64,000 nucleotides of DNA from Bradyrhizobiaceae bacterium PARB1. Its GTDB lineage: Bacteria > Pseudomonadota > Alphaproteobacteria > Rhizobiales > Xanthobacteraceae. Within the stretch, counting starts at the first letter, position 1. The number at the start of each line of letters is the position of its first letter. Positions 45,797 through 55,700 of the stretch are shown piece after piece. The stretch spans positions 1-64,000 of the forward strand of contig NKIY01000015.1 of NCBI GenBank assembly GCA_002256345.1, read 5' to 3'. The notes under the pieces were generated by a model. It was not told the DNA's origin. It searched no databases and was given only the letters and a program-made list of their open reading frames with translations. The translations under genes were made by a program, and so were the position numbers.

Positions 45797-45862
45797 TTGT
45801 TGTTGTATCCCGCCCGCCCCGACCGAACGGGGCCGGCTTGCTCAGTCATTGCGTGATCGTCG

Positions 45863-47746
45863 ATGAGGTTCTCCGGCCCTGCTGCCTCCGCGGCAATGGA
45901 CGGCCTGCCAGGATCTGATGCCGGCCAGGTCGCCATGCTGGAATCTGCGCTGTGGAAACAGCTCGGCGATGCCACGGATTTCCGCACCTATTGCGAGAGC
46001 TGGCTCGCGCTGCAATGCAGCCTGATCGTTCAGGCCAATGCCGGCCTCGTTGCAGCCGGCGACAATGTCGTCGGACCGCCGATTGCGCTTCATCCGGCCG
46101 GACACAACACCTCGCATCTCGTCCACGCCGTTACGCTCGCCGCCGAACAGAAGCGCGGCGTTGCCGAACTGAATGACAGCGCCGACGATGCCGCGCCTGG
46201 TCCGCGCGCGATCCTGGCTTTTCCCATTATCGTGGACGGCGCGTTGCGCGCCGTCGCGGCCATCGAACTCCTCGGCGCCACCGAACATCAGACGCGCACC
46301 GCGATGCGCCAGTTGCAATGGGGCGTCGCTGGCTTGCGCGAACGCTTGCTGATCCAGACCGGCACCCAGGTCGCGCCCGCGCCTGCCCGCTCGGAAATCG
46401 CGCTTGAACTGCTCGCCATCGTGCTCGAACAAAAGCGCTTTCGCAGCGCCTGCCGCGCGCTGGTCACCGAACTCGCCACGCGCTTCGCCTGCGAGCGTGT
46501 CGGCATCGGCTTCGTCAAATCCGGCCATTGCGATGTCGTCGCGATCTCGCACAGTGCCCAGTTCGGTCACCAGATGAATCTTGTGCGGCTGGTCGGCCTC
46601 GCGATGGACGAAGCTATCGACCAGCGTGCGCTGATCCTGCATCCGCCGCCGCCGGATGAGGTCAATGTCACCCGCGCCCATGGCGACCTCGCTTTCACCT
46701 GCGGGGCGGTGACGCTGCTCACGATTCCGCTCTTCGTCCATGACCGCTTCATCGGCGCACTGACTTTCGAGCGCCCGCTCGATAATCCGTTCGATCCCGC
46801 CGCCGTCTCCATGCTCGACGGCATCGGCACCATCGCCGCGCCGGTGCTCGATGAAAAGCGCGAGAACGACCGCTGGCTCATCGTCAAGGCGCGCGATGCA
46901 TCGCGCAACCAGATCGTCAGCCTGTTTGGCCCCGGCCATGCCATGCGCAAACTGCTCGCCGTCGCCGCGCTCGCCCTGCTGGTGCTCGGCTATGTCTGGA
47001 CGAGCCTCTATCGCATCACTGCCGATGCCACGGTGGAAGGCCAGATCCAGCGCGCCATTGTCGCGCCCTTCAACGGCTTTGTACTCGAGGCCGATGCCCG
47101 TGCCGGCGATACCGTGCGCGCAGGACAATTGCTGGCACGACTCGACGATCGCGATCTCGTGCTCGAAAGGTTGAAATGGGTCACCGAGCGCCAGCGCAAG
47201 GTGCTCGAATTCGAAAAGGCGATGGGCGACAGGCAGCGTTCGGAGCAAAAGATCACCGCGACACAGATCGAGCAGGCCGATGCGCAGATCAAGCTCGTCG
47301 ACGAGCAATTATCGCGCGCCCGCCTGACCGCGCCGTTCGACGGTCTCGTGATCTCCGGCGATCTCACCCAGTCCATCGGCGGCTCCCTGCAGCGCGGACA
47401 GGACGTGTTCCAGATCGCGCCGCTCGACAGCTACCGTGTGATGCTGGAAGTCGACGAATCCCAGATCGCCGATATCGCCATCGGACAAGCCGGTCAGCTC
47501 GTGGTCTCGTCGTTGCCGAACGATGCCTTTCCGCTCACCGTCAACAAAATCACGCCGATTTCCAAGGCGCATGACGGCCGCAATACGTTTCGGGTCGAAG
47601 CCCGGCTCACCGAAACGCCCGCCGCATTGCGGCCGGGCATGCGTGGCATCGCCAAGATCGATATCGATCGTCGCCGCATGGTCTGGATTGTCGCGCGCTC
47701 CTTCCTTGACTGGATGCGCCTGACGGCCTGGCGCTGGTTCGGCTAG
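45863..47746 (+). CDS. GAF-like sensor fused to HlyD-type membrane adaptor
   Basis: The 627-residue protein has a cytoplasmic N-terminal half of about 355 residues containing a GAF-like domain (IALELLAIVLEQKRFRSACR, FACERVGIGFVKSG, LLTIPLFVHDRFIGALTFER) and an unclear first ~170 residues. One membrane helix follows (362-380, RKLLAVAALALLVLGYVWTS). A periplasmic HlyD/biotinyl-lipoyl part comes next: VEGQIQRAIVAPFNGFVLEA, a coiled-coil rich in Glu/Gln and the barrel strand ARLTAPFDGLVISGDLTQ. It may sense a signal and couple export across the envelope. It is first of four tightly linked genes; the stop lies 8 bases before the next start. Confidence 0.8.
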   Translation: MRFSGPAASAAMDGLPGSDAGQVAMLESALWKQLGDATDFRTYCESWLALQCSLIVQANAGLVAAGDNVVGPPIALHPAGHNTSHLVHAVTLAAEQKRGVAELNDSADDAAPGPRAILAFPIIVDGALRAVAAIELLGATEHQTRTAMRQLQWGVAGLRERLLIQTGTQVAPAPARSEIALELLAIVLEQKRFRSACRALVTELATRFACERVGIGFVKSGHCDVVAISHSAQFGHQMNLVRLVGLAMDEAIDQRALILHPPPPDEVNVTRAHGDLAFTCGAVTLLTIPLFVHDRFIGALTFERPLDNPFDPAAVSMLDGIGTIAAPVLDEKRENDRWLIVKARDASRNQIVSLFGPGHAMRKLLAVAALALLVLGYVWTSLYRITADATVEGQIQRAIVAPFNGFVLEADARAGDTVRAGQLLARLDDRDLVLERLKWVTERQRKVLEFEKAMGDRQRSEQKITATQIEQADAQIKLVDEQLSRARLTAPFDGLVISGDLTQSIGGSLQRGQDVFQIAPLDSYRVMLEVDESQIADIAIGQAGQLVVSSLPNDAFPLTVNKITPISKAHDGRNTFRVEARLTETPAALRPGMRGIAKIDIDRRRMVWIVARSFLDWMRLTAWRWFG

Positions 47747-47754
47747 GCCCGGCC

Positions 47755-49902
47755 ATGTCGAAGAGCCTCTACAGTCCGTCCTGGTATCGCGTCGTTGACA
47801 TGAAGCCGCGGCTGCGTGCTCATGCCGAAATCCACCGCCAGACCTTTCGTGGCGATGTCTGGTATCTCGTCCAGGATCACCAGACCGGCCGCTTCCATCG
47901 CATTTCTCCCGCTGCACACTATGTGCTGAGCCTGATGGACGGGCGGCGGACCCTGCGTGAGATCTGGACCCGCGTCGGCGAGAGGCTCGGCGACGAGCAG
48001 CCGACGCAGGAAGAGATCATCCGCCTGCTGGCGCAGTTGCACGGCTCCGATCTTCTGTTCGGCGGCCTGCCACCAGACATGACCGAACTCAGCGACCGCG
48101 CCGACAAGCAGGCGAAACGCGAATTGATGATGCGGATCAAGAATCCGCTGGCGCTACGCTTTCCGCTGGTCGATCCCGACCGCTTTCTCACCGCGACGCT
48201 CCCCATCGTCCGCCCGCTGTTCACGACGGCGGGTCTGGCCGGATGGGCGTTGCTTGTCCTGCTCGGCATCGTCATCGGATCGGTCAATGCCGTCGCACTG
48301 TCGGCGAGCGTCAATGACCAGCTCCTGACTGCCCAGAACGTGGCACTGCTGCTGATCGCCTATCCGCTGGTGAAGGCATTTCACGAACTCGGCCATGCCT
48401 ATGCAACCAAGGCTTTCGGCGGCGCGGTTCACGAGATCGGCCTGCTGCTGCTGATCTTCGTCCCTGTCCCCTATGTGGACGCGTCCGCGTCTGCCGCCTT
48501 TCGCAGCAAATGGCAGCGCATCACCGTCAGCGCCGCAGGCATCATGGTGGAGGCGGCATTAGCCTCGATCGCTGTGTTCGTCTGGATCGCCGCCGAGCCC
48601 GGACTCGTCCGTGCGGTCGCTTTCAACGTCATCGTGATCGGCGGCGTCTCGACGCTGTTCTTCAACGGCAATCCGCTGCTGAAATTCGACGGCTATTACG
48701 TCCTGGCGGACTTGCTGGAGATCCCCAACCTCGCCTCGCGTGCCAACAAATACGTCCTTTATCTGATCCAGCGTTACGCCTTCGCCATGGAAGGCCTGTC
48801 TTCACCGGTCACCGCGCAAGGCGAGGCGCCGTGGTTCGTCGCCTATGCCATCGGTGCGACGCTCTACCGGCTGTCGATCATGATCACGATCGCGCTGCTG
48901 GTCGCGAGCAAGCTGTTCTTCCTCGGTATCGCTCTCGCGATCCTCTCGGTAGTCAATACCCTCGTTTGGCCCGCGATCAACGGCTTGCGTTTCGTGCTGA
49001 ACAGCCCATTGCTGCATCGGCAGCGTCGACGCGCTATCGCCGTGACCGCCGGCACAATTGCCGCAGCGCTGATCGCTGTGCTCGCCATTCCCATGCCGTT
49101 TGCCACGATGGCGCAAGGCGTCGTGTGGGTCGGCGAACAATCGACAGTGCGCGCGCTATCCGATGGATTCGTCTCGGAGATTGCAGCCCAAAACGGTCAA
49201 TGGGTGAAAGCCGGCGATACGCTGGTCAAGGGCGAGGACCCCACCCTGCTAGAGGCTAGCATCGTGCTGGAAAAGCAGCTCGACGAAATGAGGCTGCGGC
49301 TCGAGGCCGCGACGCCCCGCGATCCCGTGCAGGCCAATATCCTTCGCGAGCAGGTCCGACATATGGAAGCCCAGCTCGCCACCAGCCGCCGCCGCCTCGC
49401 CGATCTCGACCTCACTGCCGGCAAAGCCGGCCGGTTCCTGATTGCCGACGAAGCCGACCTTCCCGGCCGCTTCGTCCATAAGGGCGACGTGATCGGCTAT
49501 GTGATGAGCGACGATGATCCCGTGATCCGCGTCGTCGTCCCACAGACCGACATCGATCCTGTGAGGCGGCAGACCACGCGGGTCGAGATCCGACACGCCG
49601 AAGTGATGCATCGCATCCTGCCGGCGCAGATCCTGCGCGAAATCCCGTCGGCGGCAGCCGAACTGCCGCATCTCGCCCTCTCGACCGCCGGCGGTGGACC
49701 GGTGCTTCTCGATCCCTCCAAGACCGACAAGCCGAAACCGCTGGAGGCACTGTTTCATTTCGATCTGCGTGTCACCGGCGACGATGCGCCGGCTAGGCTC
49801 GGCGGTCGCACCTATGTGCGCTTCGAACATCCGCCCGAGCCGATCGGCTTCCTGATTGCGCGCTCGCTGCGCCAGCTGTTCCTGAGGCAGTTCAGTGTCT
49901 GA
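47755..49902 (+). CDS. PqqD-like/M50 metallopeptidase/HlyD fusion protein
   Basis: 715 residues. Residues ~1-105 resemble a PqqD peptide-binding domain (SPAAHYVLSLMDGRRTLREI). Residues ~150-450 are a multi-helix site-2-protease-type M50 domain with zinc motif H-E-L-G-H (210-214) and a second motif NPLLKFDGYYVLADLLEIPN starting near residue 306 with the zinc Asp. A membrane helix near 445 leads to a HlyD-type adaptor (VWVGEQSTVRALSDGFVSEI, coiled coil, barrel). Fusions of M50 with HlyD occur next to exporters and RiPP-type loci. It may cleave or route a substrate in the inner membrane. Its end overlaps the SecA-like gene by 8 bases. Confidence 0.85.
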   Translation: MSKSLYSPSWYRVVDMKPRLRAHAEIHRQTFRGDVWYLVQDHQTGRFHRISPAAHYVLSLMDGRRTLREIWTRVGERLGDEQPTQEEIIRLLAQLHGSDLLFGGLPPDMTELSDRADKQAKRELMMRIKNPLALRFPLVDPDRFLTATLPIVRPLFTTAGLAGWALLVLLGIVIGSVNAVALSASVNDQLLTAQNVALLLIAYPLVKAFHELGHAYATKAFGGAVHEIGLLLLIFVPVPYVDASASAAFRSKWQRITVSAAGIMVEAALASIAVFVWIAAEPGLVRAVAFNVIVIGGVSTLFFNGNPLLKFDGYYVLADLLEIPNLASRANKYVLYLIQRYAFAMEGLSSPVTAQGEAPWFVAYAIGATLYRLSIMITIALLVASKLFFLGIALAILSVVNTLVWPAINGLRFVLNSPLLHRQRRRAIAVTAGTIAAALIAVLAIPMPFATMAQGVVWVGEQSTVRALSDGFVSEIAAQNGQWVKAGDTLVKGEDPTLLEASIVLEKQLDEMRLRLEAATPRDPVQANILREQVRHMEAQLATSRRRLADLDLTAGKAGRFLIADEADLPGRFVHKGDVIGYVMSDDDPVIRVVVPQTDIDPVRRQTTRVEIRHAEVMHRILPAQILREIPSAAAELPHLALSTAGGGPVLLDPSKTDKPKPLEALFHFDLRVTGDDAPARLGGRTYVRFEHPPEPIGFLIARSLRQLFLRQFSV

Positions 49903-51892
49903 TGCATTCGCATTGTCCCGCGCGTCGCTGCCACGTCCGGTGTTCTTCGTCGAGCGCAGCGTCCGGCGCGAGACAGCGCTGGATCGCGGGCTCACCGCCG
50001 CGCAGGCCCGCCTGCTGACGCCCCTCGCCCGACTGCGCACCAGGCGGCTTGCACGCATCGTACCTCTCGTCGATGCCCATCTCGAAACGCTGGCCGCGCT
50101 CGACGACGATGCGCTGAAAGCCCGCGCGCGCGACGTCCGCCGCGCGCTGCGCGGCGCCGCCAAGCCCGACATCGCGGATATCGCGCTCAGCTTTGCCCTC
50201 GTGCGCGAGGGCGCGAGACGCATTTTCGGCTACCGGCATTTTCCAGTGCAGCTGATCGGCGGCTATGCGCTGCTGCGCGGCATGATCGGCGAGATGGGAA
50301 CCGGCGAAGGCAAGACACTGACGGTGACGCTCGCCGCGATCACCGCCGCTTTCGAGGGTGCGCCGGTGCATATTCTCACCGTGAACGACTATCTCGCCGA
50401 ACGCGACGTCGAGACGCTCGGCCCGCTTTACCGCTTTTTCGGCCTGACGATCGGCAGCGTCGTGCAGGGCATGAAGCCCGAAGAACGCCGCGCCGCCTAT
50501 GCCTGCGACATCACTTACTGCACCAACAAGGAAGTCACCTTCGACTATCTGCGCGACGTGATCGCGCTCGGCGCGCGGCGCAGCCATCTGCGCTTCAAGG
50601 TGGACAGCATCACCCGCGCCGACGAGGCGACTCAGGGCGTTGTGCTGCGCGGCCTGCACTACGCCATCGTCGATGAAGCCGACAGCGTATTGGTCGATGA
50701 GGCCCGCACGCCGCTAATCCTGTCGCAGAAGGCGCAGGTCGAGGAACAGGCCGACGTCTATGCACAGGCCCTCGAACTCGCTCGCGGCCTTGAGCGCACG
50801 CGCGACTATCTGGTCTGGGAGGCGGATCGCACGATCGCGTTGACACCAGACGCGGTGAAGCGGCTCAAGCCGCTGGGCGGTGAACTCGGCGGTCCCTGGC
50901 GCAATCCCGTGCATCGCGAGGAGTTGGTTACCCAGGCGCTGACTGCACTGCATCTGATGCTGCGCGACGAACATTACATCGTGCGGGATGGCAAGGTTGA
51001 AATTGTCGATGAATCCACCGGCCGCGTCATGCCCGACCGGTTCTGGACCGACGGCCTGCATCAGATGATCGAGCTGAAAGAAGGCTGCGAGATGTCCGGG
51101 GCGCGCGTCACGCTGGCCCGCATGACCTATCAGCGCTTCTTCCGCCGCTACAACCGGCTCTCCGGATTGAGCGGCACCGTGCGCGAAGTCGGCACCGAGC
51201 TGTGGTGCGTCTATCGCCTGCCGATCGCGCAGATCCCGCCCAACCGTCCGTCGAAACGAAAGATGCTGCCGGCGATCGTCACCGCCGACCTCGACAGCAA
51301 ATGGCGCCTGATCGCCGCCAAAGCGGCGGAGCTTTCCGCTCAGGGCGTCCCGGTGCTGATCGGCACGCGCTCGGTCGCGACCTCGCTGACTGCGAGCGAA
51401 TATCTCACCGCAGCAGAGCTGCCGCATGTGGTGCTCAACGCGGCGCAGGATTCCACCGAGGCCGACATCATCGCGGTCGCCGGCGAGGCAGGCAAGATCA
51501 CCGTCGCCACCAACATGGCAGGCCGCGGCACCGACATTCGCCTTGCCGAAGACGCCCGCGCCAATGGCGGGCTGCATGTGATCATGTCCGAGATCCATGA
51601 GACCAAGCGGATCGACCGCCAGCTCGCCGGACGCGCCGCGCGGCAGGGCGATCCCGGCACCTTCATCCCGATCCTCTCGATGCACGATCCCCTGATCGAC
51701 AGCACGCTGTCACCACTGGAACGCTGGATCGCGACGAACGGCTATCGTCTCCATGGCGAACGCTTCGGCCGCATCGCCATGCGCTATGCCCAGCGCAAAG
51801 CCGAAAAGCTTCACGCGCAGATGCGCAACAGCCTGCTGCGTTCGGACGAGATGCAGAACACCACCCTCGCCTTCACCGGCAATCCGGAATAG
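49895..51892 (+). CDS. Short SecA-like preprotein translocase ATPase
   Basis: The 665-residue ATPase has the SecA motor: Walker A MGTGEGKT (134-141), TVNDYLAERD, YCTNKEVTFDYLRD, the DEAD box (260-263) in VDEADSVLVDEARTPLI, the preprotein-crosslinking region in between, and the second motor lobe with TNMAGRGTDI and GRAARQGDPG. It is much shorter than housekeeping SecA (about 900): the sequence stops just after the second motor lobe, so the helical wing/scaffold and the zinc-binding tail appear absent. GTG 49895 overlaps the previous gene; GAGG lies 7 bases upstream. It is most likely an accessory SecA dedicated to a neighbouring substrate. Confidence 0.9.
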   Translation: MSDAFALSRASLPRPVFFVERSVRRETALDRGLTAAQARLLTPLARLRTRRLARIVPLVDAHLETLAALDDDALKARARDVRRALRGAAKPDIADIALSFALVREGARRIFGYRHFPVQLIGGYALLRGMIGEMGTGEGKTLTVTLAAITAAFEGAPVHILTVNDYLAERDVETLGPLYRFFGLTIGSVVQGMKPEERRAAYACDITYCTNKEVTFDYLRDVIALGARRSHLRFKVDSITRADEATQGVVLRGLHYAIVDEADSVLVDEARTPLILSQKAQVEEQADVYAQALELARGLERTRDYLVWEADRTIALTPDAVKRLKPLGGELGGPWRNPVHREELVTQALTALHLMLRDEHYIVRDGKVEIVDESTGRVMPDRFWTDGLHQMIELKEGCEMSGARVTLARMTYQRFFRRYNRLSGLSGTVREVGTELWCVYRLPIAQIPPNRPSKRKMLPAIVTADLDSKWRLIAAKAAELSAQGVPVLIGTRSVATSLTASEYLTAAELPHVVLNAAQDSTEADIIAVAGEAGKITVATNMAGRGTDIRLAEDARANGGLHVIMSEIHETKRIDRQLAGRAARQGDPGTFIPILSMHDPLIDSTLSPLERWIATNGYRLHGERFGRIAMRYAQRKAEKLHAQMRNSLLRSDEMQNTTLAFTGNPE

Positions 51893-51895
51893 CCC

Positions 51896-52714
51896 ATGCG
51901 CCACTCAGCCAGCGTCATCGCCATCCTGCTCGCATTTGTCGGCTCCGCCCATGCGCAGTCATCGTTCGACTGCGTCATCGATCCCTCGGAGACGCTGAAG
52001 CTCGGCAGCCCGATCACCGGCATTCTCGCCGAAGTGCTGGTGAAGCGCGGCGATATCGTCAAGCGCGGCCAGCCCGTTGCGGTTTTGGAATCCTCGGTGG
52101 AAGCTGCCACCGTCAGGCTCAATCAGGCCCGCGCCGACAGCACCGCACGCATCGATGCGCAAACCGAGCGCCTGAAACTTGCGCAAGCGCGGCTCGACCG
52201 CAACGCGCAGCTATTCGAGCGCAAGATCGTCAGCCAGGACAAATATGAAGAGCTGCGCGCCGAGGCACGCGTCGCCGAACAGGACCTACTCCGGGAGAAG
52301 CAGGAACAGCAGCTCGCGCGGCTAGAACTGGAGCGCTCGGACTCCATCCTGAAGCAGCGCACTATCCTCGCCACCATCGACGGCGTCGTCAGCGAGAAGA
52401 AGCTGTCCGCCGGCGAGTTCATCAGCCAGGAGGGCTATGTGATGACACTGGCGCGGCTCGATCCCCTCAATGTCGAGGTCTATCTGCCGGTCGCCTATTT
52501 CAATCAGATCCGTGTCGGCATGGTCGCCAATATCTCGCCCGCAGCCCCGATCACCGAGACCTATCCCGCAACGGTCACGGTCGTCGATCGCGTGTTCGAC
52601 CCGGCCAGCGGCACATTCGGCGTCAGGCTCTCGCTCCCCAATCCCGACAACCAGTTGCCGGGCGGCCAGCGCTGCAAGGTCGCCTTCCCGTTGGAGACTG
52701 CACAGGGGCGGTGA
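51896..52714 (+). CDS. Periplasmic HlyD/RND-type adaptor protein
   Basis: The 272-residue protein has a signal peptide (ASVIAILLAFVGSAHAQ) and an efflux adaptor layout: a lipoyl half (LGSPITGILAEVLVKRGDIV), a long alpha-hairpin rich in Arg/Glu/Gln and the second lipoyl half (ATIDGVVSEKKLSAGEFISQ). A beta-barrel follows (NVEVYLPVAYFNQIRVGMV). Such adaptors bridge inner-membrane pumps to outer-membrane channels. It starts 3 bases after the SecA-like gene and ends the cluster at a strong bidirectional terminator. No outer-membrane channel gene is in the window. Confidence 0.88.
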   Translation: MRHSASVIAILLAFVGSAHAQSSFDCVIDPSETLKLGSPITGILAEVLVKRGDIVKRGQPVAVLESSVEAATVRLNQARADSTARIDAQTERLKLAQARLDRNAQLFERKIVSQDKYEELRAEARVAEQDLLREKQEQQLARLELERSDSILKQRTILATIDGVVSEKKLSAGEFISQEGYVMTLARLDPLNVEVYLPVAYFNQIRVGMVANISPAAPITETYPATVTVVDRVFDPASGTFGVRLSLPNPDNQLPGGQRCKVAFPLETAQGR

Positions 52715-52737
52715 AGCTCGCAACGACGTTTCGACCG

Positions 52738-52774
52738 AATATAAGGCCCGCGCGCTCCGCGGGCCTTATATTTT
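52738..52774. terminator. Bidirectional terminator between the adaptor gene and the giant gene
   Basis: A perfect 15-base stem (aatataaggcccgcg at 52738-52752, cgcgggccttatatt at 52758-52772) with a 5-base loop runs into TTTT on the plus strand. It lies between two convergent genes and can serve both. Confidence 0.92.
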
Positions 52775-52792
52775 GCGTCGCCGTGATCCGGC

Positions 52793-55700
52793 TCAGCGCC
52801 GGACCATCACCCAACCATCCTCCGTCACCTCACGCTGCGGCGCTGCGGCCTGTGCAGAGGGCGACGACATCACCCAATCTTCCATCTGCCATGTCGTCTT
52901 CTGCGAAGGACGGCGGTCGCGGGTCACGTCGCTCACACGAGGTTTCGCCGTCTGCAGGCTGGCCGCACTATGACGACCGTTGCGGCGAAGCGTCCGCGCG
53001 AGCCGGCCGTCGAGCGTGAACGCCCGGTCATGAGCCGCACGCGTGCCCATCGCGCCCGCACCGAACATCAATGCGAGGTCGGATGTGGTCATCGATGCGC
53101 CATCCGCCTGCGCCAGCTTGCGCTGCTGCCCGGCTGCCGGCATCGCATCGCCGTGCCGCTCGCGCGGCACCGGCTCGCTGCTGGCGGCCGGCTGCGGATT
53201 GATGTCGTAGGCGCCGATGCCGCGCAGATTGTTGGCATCGATGAAGCGCAGGCCGACCATCCGGGCCGCCGCCTTGCCATCGTAGGCATGGGTGGCGGAG
53301 AACCAGAATTCGCCGTCGCGCTCCTCGATCGAACCCGTGGATGTCGTGCCATCCGACCAGTTCACCACGAGCAGCGTCGAGTCCGGCAGGCCGGGATGGC
53401 TGATGCGGCCGGTCAGCGTATCGACATCGTTCTCACCCGACGGCACGCGCTTGAACAAGAATTTGTCGATCTGCGGTGCCACACCGGCCCGCTCGAGGCG
53501 ATAGCGCGTAATCGAAGCGAGTTCGTCGCGGCCATCGGTACCCTTGCGATAGGTCTTGACCATGACCTCGCGCGAACTGCCATCGCTGCCGCCGGGCGAC
53601 AACGATCCCGTCGCGATCTCGTCATCGCCGACCACATGCTGATAGGCATGGGCCAGATCGACCTTTTCGCCGGGATTGCGCAAGGTTTCGGTATTGCCAT
53701 CACCCCAGTCGATATCGACACGGGACAGATTGGCGCCGCCGAGTTCGGCGAAGCTGAGCGGCAGCCGCACGCCCGCGCCCTGTTCGGCGAACAACTGCCC
53801 CACTCGGAGGCCGCCGCTGGCAACGTTGACCGGCGTGAAGATGGTCGACTGGAATGCAAACGGACCAGTGGCCACAAGGCTTTGCGCGCCGATGCCGACA
53901 TCCGGCGTCATTTGTGGCGCATTGGCGAAGAACGGAATCACCATGCGGACATCGACCGGCAGGTCCATCGTGCCAACGCCTGCGTCCTTATCCGTCACCT
54001 CGACACGGATGACGTAATTCGCGACGAACCAGGCGCGATAGGTATGCGCGATCGCGAAGGTGCGCTGATCGGCGGAGAGCGTCAACAGGTCGCTCTCGCC
54101 GTCACCCCAATGGATGCGCACGGTCTGGCTGTCGAAAATGCCGAGATCGGTGATCTCGCCGCGCAGCACGAAAGGCTCCGTCGCGCTGATCGTCTCATCC
54201 ACATGGATATTGACCGTCGGCGGAATGTTGACGACCTCGATCGGGATCGTCGAGGTCCGCGCGCCGGTGTCGTCGTCGGTCGCCGTCACCTTGATGGTGA
54301 GAATGTCGCGGGGCGTGCCGGCCGGCACGTCGTCGCGATAGCGATGCGTCGCCGTGAAGGTCCGCGTCGCGGCATCGTAGACCACGCGGGTGTTCGGGTC
54401 CGAGGTCAGCGTGCTGACGATCGCCGTGCCGTCGCCCCAATCGATCTCGATCTTCGCCACCGTATCGAGGGTGCCGACATCGGAGACATGGCCGGTGAGC
54501 ACCACCAGGATCTGACCGTCCTCCAGCACCGTGGTGTGGCTGAGTTTCAGACCGTCGACCACCGGCGGCACGTTGGCGACGGTGAGCACCGCCGTCGTTT
54601 GCGACGTGCCGTCGTCCTTGTCTTTCGCCACCACCGTGATGCGGTAGTTGTCTCTCGGCGTATTGGTTGGATTGTCGTCGAGATAGCGATGCGACAGCGT
54701 GAACCGGTACAGGGTCGGATCGGTGGCATCGCGTGTCACGATAGCCTGTTCGATCGCGCCGCCCTCGCCCCAGTCGATGGTCACCGTCTGGGTGTCGTTG
54801 ATGCCGCGATCGATGAAACTGCCGGTGACAGTAACGACGCCGTTCTCGTCGATGGTGATAGTCGGCGGCTGCGGCGCTCCGGTATTCGGAAGCTGCAGGG
54901 CCGGTACGCCGTTCAGCGCGATACCGACGAAGATCGGCGGCGTGTTTTCGACCACCACATTGGTGGTGACCACATTGCTGCGCGCACCGGCTTCGTCGGT
55001 AATAGCAGCGGAGATCACATAATCAGGCCGTCCGGCCGGATTGTCGAGATAGCGATGCGTCGCCGAATAGGTGCGATTGACCGCATCGATCACGATGGTC
55101 GTATCCGGATCGATGCTGGACATCACGGTGCCGTCGCCCCAGTCGATCCAGACCGTGTGGCTGTCCAGTGTGCCGATATCCGTATAGCTGCCGAAGACCG
55201 TGACGCTGTTACCTTCCTGCGTCACTGCAGGCTGCACCACCAGCGGCCCGGCGACCGGCGCGATATTGTTCACCGTGACGGCGAATGTGGCCTGCCCGGC
55301 GGCGACTGGCACGGTGCTGTCCTTGTCGATCACCGTGATGACGACGCTATATCTGCCGTCCTGCAGATACTGATGCGCGAAGTCGAAATTCGAGGTCCCG
55401 GCCGCGAGCTGGAACTGCTGCACCGGGCTGCCGTCGCCCCAATCGACACTGAGGACGAATGTGTCCAGCACGCCGGGATCGGTGATACGGCCGGCGATGC
55501 GGGTCGAGCCGTTCTCGTCGATCACCGCCGGCAAAATCTGCGGATTGACGAAAGCGGCGGCAACGTTTGACACCGTCACCTGTGGACCGGAGGTCTGGTA
55601 GCTGCCGTTGTTGTCGGTAGCCTTCACGGTAATCGCGTAGACGCCATTGTCGGCATAGACATGGTTCACCACCAGCCGGTTGCCATCCGGCGACGCCGGG

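Noticed and set aside
52970-55570. 866-codon plus-strand open frame inside the giant gene region
   Set aside because: It is antisense to the PKD-repeat part. The composition (Arg/Asp/His rich, patterned) mirrors the minus-strand repeats.
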